Shown one piece after another: positions 1 through 4,467 of a DNA stretch of 5,005 nt (the stretch's first letter is position 1; every line of letters begins with the position of its first letter). The notes beneath the pieces are model-generated. The model worked only from the letters and a program-made list of their open reading frames with translations, did not search any database and had not been told where the DNA came from. The translations under genes and the position numbers were made by a program. The DNA lies in NCBI GenBank assembly GCA_018970625.1, contig JAGWVZ010000305.1, positions 1 through 5,005 on the forward strand, in the 5' to 3' direction. The DNA is from Myxococcales bacterium (lineage in GTDB: Bacteria > Myxococcota > Bradymonadia > REDH01).

Positions 1-2
1 CC

Positions 3-245
3 ACCTGCCTGACGTGCGTCGCGCAGGGACTGCTGCGGTGCGGAGCCATCGGGTGCGCCGGTTCGCTGCAGGCGGCGCGTGAGTGCATTACGCCCTGCGT
101 CGTCGGAGCCAATGCTTTCGACGGGCCCATTGGAGCCTGCATGCGCGACACCTGTCCCGTCGTGTGGACCGAACTCACCGAGTGCCTGGACCCGTTCGTT
201 GCCGACGAAGCCTGTGCTGCGGCGCTTGTTGCCTGCGGACTGTAG
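3..245 (+). CDS. Cysteine-rich probable secreted protein, C-terminal part
   Basis: The frame is open from the left edge to a TAG at 243-245 and encodes 80 residues; the start lies outside the window. Eleven of the 80 residues are Cys (visible positions 2, 5, 13, 18, 28, 32, 46, 51, 61, 71 and 78). They are grouped as CxxC, Cx4C, CxxxC and Cx4C with wider gaps between, in a small-residue and Ala-rich background with short amphipathic stretches such as WTELTECLDPF. The protein ends two residues after its last Cys. This even Cys spacing is typical of exported, disulfide-stabilised helical-hairpin proteins that are abundant in Myxococcota and relatives, many of them lipoproteins. That placement is inferred, because the signal peptide cannot be seen. 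No catalytic motif is visible and the function is unknown. A zinc-binding role is an alternative, but the lack of His in this part argues against it. Confidence 0.8.
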   Translation, partial: TCLTCVAQGLLRCGAIGCAGSLQAARECITPCVVGANAFDGPIGACMRDTCPVVWTELTECLDPFVADEACAAALVACGL

Positions 246-585
246 CGCCGGACAGACCCGCCAAACCCCTCGCGGGTATCCGCAGGCAGGCGTTTATCGG
301 GTGGTACACCAGACGGGCCTGAATCGTGCCTGGTCACAGGGGGTCGCTCTTCTGCGTGCCACCCACAACCCACCGCCACGTGAGAAGTCGTACGTTTCAG
401 GTCCGTTGCGGCGTGTGAGTTAACATCAGGGCATCGCCATGCACATGGAATGCACTCACCCCGTCGCCTACGGCGATCCTCGAATCGACGGGCAGCTCCC
501 CGGACGCTGGCAGGCACGGGGCGACGCACCCAATACCCTCGGCAGGCATCCAAGGCGCACCTGTACCGCAACGCGCCGCATGCAT

Positions 586-601
586 CCGAATCCCGATTCG
601 G
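586..601. repeat. Perfect inverted repeat, possible operator
   Basis: CCGAATC (586-592) and GATTCGG (595-601) are exact reverse complements separated by CC. The centre lies about 72 bases upstream of the peroxidase start codon. The compact 7-2-7 shape would suit a dimeric DNA-binding repressor or activator; a regulatory role is inferred only from shape and position. Confidence 0.4.
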
Positions 602-655
602 CAAGACACTGCGGCCGTGTCCTGTTAGGCGATCCCTTCAATCTCTCAGTCCATC

Positions 656-661
656 AGGAAG
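656..661 (+). promoter_or_regulatory. Ribosome binding site that fixes the peroxidase start
   Basis: AGGAAG lies four bases before the ATG at 666. It supports that codon over the upstream in-frame ATG at 450, whose extra 72 residues are Arg/Pro/Ser-rich and unlike any glutathione peroxidase N-terminus. Confidence 0.75.
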
Positions 662-665
662 TGTC

Positions 666-1151
666 ATGCCCGCACCGATCTACACAATCCCCGTCCAGAC
701 CATTGCACAGGAGACCACTACGCTGGCACAGTGGTCGGGCCAGGTGATGCTTGTGGTCAATACGGCCAGCGGCTGTGGATTTACGCCACAGTTTGCGGGA
801 CTCGAAGCCCTGTACCGAAAATACCGGCACCAGGGATTTGTGGTTCTGGGTTTTCCATGCAATCAGTTTGCCGGCCAGGAACCTCTGAACGAGTCGGAAA
901 TTCAGTCATTCTGCAGCCTGAATTACGACGTCACATTTCCGATGTTCAGCCGTGTGGACGTAAATGGCAAAGGCGAGCACGCGCTTTTCTCGGTGCTGAA
1001 AAAGAACGCCCCCGGGTTTCTTGGCTCAAAAATCATCAAGTGGAATTTCACCAAATTTCTCGTCGATCGAAATGGTAACGTAACAGGGCGCTTTGGTCCG
1101 CAGACAACTCCCGAGGCGCTCGAAAAGGATATTGAGAAGCTGTTGGCGTAA
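666..1151 (+). CDS. Glutathione peroxidase family thiol peroxidase (Cys type)
   Basis: This 161-residue protein has a thioredoxin fold and reduces hydrogen peroxide and organic or lipid hydroperoxides. The length is normal for bacterial members. The peroxidatic Cys is C37 in NTASGCGFTPQ, the position occupied by selenocysteine in mammalian enzymes. The second signature LGFPCNQFAGQEP spans 61-73, and the KWNFTKFLVD block starts at K125. The catalytic tetrad is therefore C37, Q71, W126 and N127, all present. C83 in SFCSLNY aligns with the resolving Cys of yeast Gpx3 (C82), which points to an atypical 2-Cys enzyme reduced by thioredoxin rather than glutathione. There is no signal peptide, so it should be cytosolic. 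The start at 666 is supported by AGGAAG just upstream. It stands alone, with gaps of 420 and 150 bases. By hand count about 63% of its codons end in G or C, slightly fewer than in the first 100 codons of the next gene (about 72%). Confidence 0.95.
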   Translation: MPAPIYTIPVQTIAQETTTLAQWSGQVMLVVNTASGCGFTPQFAGLEALYRKYRHQGFVVLGFPCNQFAGQEPLNESEIQSFCSLNYDVTFPMFSRVDVNGKGEHALFSVLKKNAPGFLGSKIIKWNFTKFLVDRNGNVTGRFGPQTTPEALEKDIEKLLA

Positions 1152-1182
1152 CGCAGAATGAGCGCTGGAAAGCGTGCGAGAA

Positions 1183-1201
1183 CAGACGGCAGACCGCAGA
1201 C
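1183..1201. repeat. Three CAGAC direct repeats at 7-base spacing
   Basis: CAGAC occurs at 1183-1187, 1190-1194 and 1197-1201, exactly seven bases apart, 32 bases after the peroxidase stop. It could be an iterated protein-binding site or chance; nothing else in the sequence decides this. Confidence 0.35.
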
Positions 1202-1266
1202 AGGAAATTGCGTCTCCTGTATGTTCTGCGCAGTTCTCGATGGACAAAACCTGCGTGGGCAGGAAC

Positions 1267-1280
1267 ACTGAGCGCTCAGT
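1267..1280. repeat. 14-bp perfect palindrome upstream of a lipoprotein gene
   Basis: ACTGAGCGCTCAGT is self-complementary with no spacer and ends 21 bases before the ATG at 1302. As DNA it is a good shape for a symmetric operator. As RNA it could form a 5-bp stem with a GCGC loop near the ribosome binding region. Its core TGAGCGCT also occurs at 1159-1166. The function is inferred. Confidence 0.4.
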
Positions 1281-1301
1281 ACCTTCGCACAGGTCATGTG
1301 A

Positions 1302-2177
1302 ATGAAGTCCGCCGCTTTGTGTCTTCCCGGAACCTCGCGCATCGTCGCGCTCGCAATGCTGACGGCAGCATCGCTTGTGGCGTGTACCGAACAGGGCGAC
1401 AATTCACTCACCCCGGATACCCGGACACCCGGTGACGCGCCCGATGGCGCCCTTCAGGACGTGGATGCGTCTTCGGACGTTGGCAACGACGGGAGTGCGG
1501 CACCCGGACCCAATGACTGCACCGGCGCGGGCACCGACGCCGCCACCGCGCGCTGTCTGCGCCCCACGCAGACACCCGAATACTACGTGGAACAGGCACT
1601 CAAGTACTTTGACACGCTCGACACCGACGCCGACCCGCTCTCGATCCCCAACTACGCGGACTGGGTGGCGCGCTGGGAGTGGCCGCCATGGCTACTTCTG
1701 ACAGGCATTGGTGCCGTCGACATGAAGGAGATCTCGGATTCGTTGCGCAGGCTGGACCCCTCCACAGTACCGTTTCGCGATTGCCGGTTCTTCGATGAAC
1801 AACCATTCGCGCGATGTTATGTGTCCTTCGAATACGAAGAGGGCCCTTGCCCTATTTACGAAGAGTTCATCTTCAACGACGCCGGCGAAATGACGTTCAT
1901 TGAGGCATGGTCAGACATCGACGGGCTGCGCCCCACGTCGGAGGCTGACCGCTGGGGAGAGGCCGCCGATTTTCCCCGCCTGGGCACGCGCATCCCCGGT
2001 CTGGGCCGCTCAGATGGACAGTATGTTCTCACCAGCGAGCCCATGCGACTGGCTGCCGAGCGCGACGCCGAGATCGCCGACTTTGTGCGACGCGGGCTCG
2101 ATTTCTGGCCCACCTGGATCGAGGAGTTCCAGAGCGCCGGCGACGACTTTTTTGCGGTCGGATGCGGCTGGAATTGA
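1302..2177 (+). CDS. Lipoprotein of unknown function, possible NTF2-like core
   Basis: The protein has 291 residues. Residues 11-28 form a hydrophobic signal ending in the lipobox LVAC (C28 lipidated), so it should be anchored in the envelope. Residues 30-72 are a disordered linker rich in Asp, Gly, Pro and Ala. The folded part begins near residue 90 (TPEYYVEQALKYFDTLD), continues through a Trp-rich segment (WVARWEWPPW, 121-130) and strands ending in EEFIFNDAGEMTFIEAW (187-203), and closes with a helical segment. The helix, Trp-cleft and strand order resembles NTF2/SnoaL-like folds, but I see no conserved active site, so this is a weak inference. Six Cys remain after C28 (73, 85, 161, 172, 183, 288), enough for three disulfides in an oxidising compartment. 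The codons before the start read ATG TGA, so no longer version is possible. The only ribosome binding sequence is a modest ACAGG at 1289-1293. The family looks like a lineage-specific one. Confidence 0.87.
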   Translation: MKSAALCLPGTSRIVALAMLTAASLVACTEQGDNSLTPDTRTPGDAPDGALQDVDASSDVGNDGSAAPGPNDCTGAGTDAATARCLRPTQTPEYYVEQALKYFDTLDTDADPLSIPNYADWVARWEWPPWLLLTGIGAVDMKEISDSLRRLDPSTVPFRDCRFFDEQPFARCYVSFEYEEGPCPIYEEFIFNDAGEMTFIEAWSDIDGLRPTSEADRWGEAADFPRLGTRIPGLGRSDGQYVLTSEPMRLAAERDAEIADFVRRGLDFWPTWIEEFQSAGDDFFAVGCGWN

Positions 2178-2248
2178 GCTCGTCGGCCTAATCACCTCGC
2201 CGGCACCTGAGGTCGGGCGGTGCAGTTTGCCTGCTGAGAATCGACGTG

Positions 2249-2274
2249 GACGCCGGCTGGCGGGTCCCAGCGTC
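2249..2274 (+). other. Bulged hairpin between the two lipoprotein genes
   Basis: GACGC (2249-2253) plus TGG (2258-2260) can pair with CCAGCGTC (2267-2274), leaving a 4-base bulge and a 6-base loop. It lies 72 bases after the upstream stop codon. There is no T-run after it, so it may only be a weak transcript end or chance structure. The rest of this 195-base gap shows a TTGACA at 2303-2308 with no matching -10 box at normal spacing. Confidence 0.25.
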
Positions 2275-2372
2275 TGTGGTGTTTGAAAAGTCTGGGACAG
2301 CGTTGACACAATCCTGAATTCCGACCAGACGAACGCCACGGAGATCCGTTCGCACTCACACCCTGTCTGGTC

Positions 2373-3692
2373 ATGTTATTCCGCCCTGCGCTGCTTCGTT
2401 CGTCACCCCCGGCCGCGCGCACCCTCTCCGTGCTCGCCCTGCTCTCGCTGGTAGCCTGTCCGCTGCTCACAGCCTGTGCACAGTCACAGGTCGCCGAATC
2501 CGATGCCGAGGTCGACGACAACGAGAGCGACGGACGCCGCGATACGGGCAACAACGATAACGACGACGACGTATCAGACCCCGGTGATGCCACGACTCCG
2601 TCCGATGCGCGCGCAGATGACGCCGACACCGGTGGCGGTGACGATGCGCTGGCCGATACGAGTGTGGAGACCGATGCAGACATCGATGCATCGATTCCAG
2701 ACGCCGCCAGCGATGTTGCAGCTGATACGGCCACCGATGCACCCACCGACACGCTGCTTCCAGACTCGGGCGACACCACCGACGCTGGCATCAGCACACC
2801 AGACGCGACAACGGATGCCTCGACGGACACCGCCACCGACACCGTCAGCGCAGAGAACTGCAGCAACGGCGTCGATGATGACGCAGACACCGCGACCGAC
2901 TGCGACGACCTGGATTGTTTGCTCGCGCCTGCCTGCGAGATCGATCCGCCGGTCGCAGCGGGTACCTGCGCCGATCCCGTGATCGCCGTGTCGGGCACCC
3001 AGCGAGCGGTACCCGCCGTAGACCAGCAGGAAGCGTCATGCCTGAGCATCACGCAAAACGAGGTGGTCTTTGCATTTACGCCGCCGACAACCGGTTCATG
3101 GTGTCTGAGTACGCGCGGCGGTGCCTCCACCGACACCATCCTGTCGGTGCGAACATCATGCGGTAACCAGAGCACAGAACTATTCTGCAATGACGAAGCC
3201 GTGTTGGAGAATGACACCCGGTTCGAGCAGCGCACGGTTCCCCTGACCGCTGGCACTCGCGTCTTCGTGATTGTGGACACCTACGCCAGTGCTCCACCGT
3301 CGGGCCCCACACCCGAGGTACAACTGCAAATCACGCCCGGCGCATGCGGCGGGAGCGGAGGCCTTGTCGAAGACCTCGGCATCATCGACTGCACCGACTC
3401 ACTCAACGATATTGCTCCCGCAGACCTCGTAGGCACCACGTTACGAGCTACCTGCCCCAACGACTGCTTCCCGGAAATCTATTTTGTCATCGGCAGCGAC
3501 CCGTACCGCGACTCATCGTGGGTATGCCCGGCCGCACGGCATGCAGGGGCGACCACACTCGCAGGTGGTCCGGTCTTGATCACCATTGTTGATCCTCTGG
3601 CCAGTTATGCCGGAAGTACACGCAACGGCGTCAGCACCGATGGCTCTCCTATCGCTGGCGAACGCGCCTTTACCGTCGAGTCCGCGCCGTAA
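2373..3692 (+). CDS. Asp-rich stalked lipoprotein with PPC-like and LCCL domains
   Basis: The protein has 439 residues. A signal segment (about 14-34) carries two possible lipoboxes, LVAC at C29 and LTAC at C35. Residues 41-160 are an Asp/Thr/Ala/Ser-rich, probably extended stalk. At 161-188 lies the acidic-Cys motif ENCSNGVDDD...DCDDLDC, a putative metal-binding module frequent in Myxococcota surface proteins. Residues about 195-325 form a beta-rich unit (VVFAFTPPTTGSWCLST, then VPLTAGTRVFVIVDTY) like pre-peptidase C-terminal (PPC) domains. Residues 335-437 match the LCCL domain of cochlin and Limulus factor C: C340, TCPNDC (C361, C365), VCPAARHAG (C385), GGPVLI, and the signature SYAGSTRNGVS at 411-421. 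All four LCCL cysteines are present. No catalytic residues are seen, so a binding or adhesive surface role is inferred. No clear Shine-Dalgarno precedes the ATG at 2373, and no in-frame alternative gives a better signal peptide. Confidence 0.92.
   Translation: MLFRPALLRSSPPAARTLSVLALLSLVACPLLTACAQSQVAESDAEVDDNESDGRRDTGNNDNDDDVSDPGDATTPSDARADDADTGGGDDALADTSVETDADIDASIPDAASDVAADTATDAPTDTLLPDSGDTTDAGISTPDATTDASTDTATDTVSAENCSNGVDDDADTATDCDDLDCLLAPACEIDPPVAAGTCADPVIAVSGTQRAVPAVDQQEASCLSITQNEVVFAFTPPTTGSWCLSTRGGASTDTILSVRTSCGNQSTELFCNDEAVLENDTRFEQRTVPLTAGTRVFVIVDTYASAPPSGPTPEVQLQITPGACGGSGGLVEDLGIIDCTDSLNDIAPADLVGTTLRATCPNDCFPEIYFVIGSDPYRDSSWVCPAARHAGATTLAGGPVLITIVDPLASYAGSTRNGVSTDGSPIAGERAFTVESAP
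3375..3683 (+). other. LCCL domain within the stalked lipoprotein
   Basis: This segment encodes residues 335-437. The order Cys, CPxxC, Cys followed by AAxHAG, GGPV, Y-x-G-S-x-x-NGV-S and a closing FTVES strand is the LCCL pattern (Limulus factor C, Coch-5b2, Lgl1). In known LCCL folds the four cysteines make two disulfides. The domain binds lipopolysaccharide in factor C, so a sugar- or lipid-binding role is a reasonable but untested inference here. Confidence 0.85.
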
Positions 3693-3814
3693 CCGACAGA
3701 AGGTCGATTTGACCAGCGCGGGTCGCAAACGGCGGGACAAAACGAGCGTAGCCAAAGGCAGAAAGTGATGGGCACCGGGTCGTTTCGCCGAAATGGGTGG
3801 CTTGCTGCCAGCAT

Positions 3815-3836
3815 GCAGCAACACAGGCTGCTTTTT
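3815..3836 (+). terminator. Candidate intrinsic terminator after the LCCL lipoprotein gene
   Basis: GCAGC (3815-3819) pairs with GCTGC (3827-3831) around a 7-base loop, and TTTTT (3832-3836) follows at once. The stem is short, which lowers confidence. The left arm also belongs to a competing hairpin, TTGCTGC (3802-3808) with GCAGCAA (3815-3821). The site is about 120 bases beyond the stop codon at 3692. Confidence 0.4.
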
Positions 3837-4055
3837 CCTCGAAAACGACTCGAAACACCCCTGGTGCCCGCTCGGTACCCGCTGCCGTGTACGGGTTGGT
3901 ATCCAGAAACCAGACGACTCCATCGTCGTATCCCTTGCCAGGAGTTCGCCAGAAGGAGACGCCTGTCAGGACGACCAGCAGGGCCATCTGAACACTCACA
4001 GGCCGGCGAAAAAGAAAGAGTCGCAGAGAAGGCCAGTTCAGATAAACCTGCTCTT

Positions 4056-4083
4056 CTATTTCAGGCGACCGCATGTGAAATAG
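4056..4083. repeat. Perfect 8-bp inverted repeat with 12-base spacer
   Basis: CTATTTCA (4056-4063) and TGAAATAG (4076-4083) are exact reverse complements in an AT-richer patch. It could be a hairpin or a binding site. It is far (about 385 bases) from the next start codon, so a role in dioxygenase control is uncertain. Confidence 0.4.
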
Positions 4084-4241
4084 CGGCTCGGTCCTGGATT
4101 CAACAAAATACTCGCCGTTCAGAAGCAAAACTACATTCTGTATTCAAACAAACCGGCGCTGAATTTGCCATGCATTAGGCGTGCAGCTTCGGCATCCGTT
4201 GCAGAATATCGCAGCCGAAACCACTTCTTGCAGATTGCAAC

Positions 4242-4278
4242 CACGAGCCTCCCGGACTCGTGTCGGCCTGCGGGCCGA
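4242..4278 (+). other. Two adjacent GC-rich hairpins
   Basis: CACGAG (4242-4247) pairs with CTCGTG (4257-4262). Immediately afterwards TCGGCC (4263-4268) pairs with GGCCGA (4273-4278) around a TGCG loop. No T-run follows, so these are not called terminators. Back-to-back stems suggest leader or regulatory RNA structure, by inference only. Confidence 0.3.
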
Positions 4279-4410
4279 ACGCCGACTCCTTGCGCTACCA
4301 CCACAAAGCGCGTTACAAGCCACGTTCCCACAGTACATGCACTACGAAGGAATTCACCGCGCAGTGAAACATCATTCGGACGCAGGGCTGTTCAGACCTC
4401 GTTCAAAAAC

Positions 4411-4444
4411 ATCACGTTGCATGTCATCACGTGGCTGTGCAACG
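4411..4444. promoter_or_regulatory. Possible operator upstream of the dioxygenase gene
   Basis: CGTTGCA (4415-4421) and TGCAACG (4438-4444) form a perfect 7-bp inverted repeat with a 16-base spacer, ending 23 bases before the ATG at 4468. Overlapping it is a near-perfect direct repeat, ATCACGTTGC (4411-4420) and ATCACGTGGC (4426-4435). The same GTTGCA and TGCAAC half-sites recur at 4198-4203 and 4236-4241. Position and symmetry suggest regulation; no regulator gene is visible in the window. Confidence 0.4.
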
Positions 4445-4467
4445 CGGCTCTCATGTGGTCCCTTGTC

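Larger units (their letters stand above)
246..665. other. Non-coding stretch upstream of the peroxidase gene
   Basis: These 420 bases hold no convincing gene. Short frames on both strands give Arg/Pro-rich, low-complexity translations with no start signal or family resemblance. A weak hairpin follows the upstream gene (ACCCGC at 256-261 with GCGGGT at 272-277, loop 10) but has no T-run, so it is not called a terminator. ATGCAC occurs at 439-444 and again at 450-455. A perfect inverted repeat lies at 586-601. I see no -35/-10 pair good enough to call a promoter. Confidence 0.6.
3693..4467. other. Long stretch without a convincing gene, rich in inverted repeats
   Basis: About 775 bases separate the LCCL lipoprotein from the dioxygenase. 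A 152-codon frame on the minus strand (TTG at 4128, or internal ATG at 4074, to stop at 3670) and a 96-codon plus-strand frame (3793-4083) overlap each other. Neither has a clear ribosome binding site or a recognisable family, so neither is called. The part from about 4000 to 4170 is visibly more AT-rich than its surroundings. Inverted repeats occur at 3802-3831, 4056-4083, 4188-4219, 4242-4262, 4263-4278 and 4415-4444. The 4188-4278 cluster could fold into a structured RNA or leader, but no known riboswitch or ncRNA family is recognised. Confidence 0.55.

Noticed and set aside
256..277. Terminator after the cysteine-rich gene
   Set aside because: The 6-bp stem has a 10-base loop and no following T-run.
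79..423. Plus-strand frame overlapping the cysteine-rich tail
   Set aside because: It lies out of frame with the Cys-rich reading, is low-complexity and Pro/Arg-rich, and runs into non-coding DNA.
450..665. N-terminal extension of the peroxidase from an ATG at 450
   Set aside because: The extra 72 residues are Arg/Pro-rich and unlike the family, while ATG 666 has a good AGGAAG and gives the normal length.
1200..1220. Hairpin ACAGGA/TCCTGT after the peroxidase as a terminator
   Set aside because: It is a 6-bp stem with a 9-base loop and no T-run; too weak to call.
923..1411. Minus-strand frame opposite the peroxidase
   Set aside because: It is the antisense of a clear enzyme gene, with no motif or start signal of its own.
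2303..2308. TTGACA as a sigma-70 -35 box for the LCCL lipoprotein
   Set aside because: No TATAAT-like hexamer occurs 16-18 bases downstream; the sequence there is GC-rich.
2682..2695. Perfect palindrome ATCGATGCATCGAT inside the LCCL lipoprotein gene
   Set aside because: It falls in the Asp-rich stalk, where repeated GAT, GCA and ATC codons make such symmetry likely by chance. No regulatory role is implied.
2192..3280. Long minus-strand open frame (362 codons) opposite the LCCL lipoprotein
   Set aside because: Its Ser/Ala/Val-rich repetitive translation is the mirror of the Asp-rich stalk codons on the plus strand. The plus frame has a signal peptide and recognisable domains.
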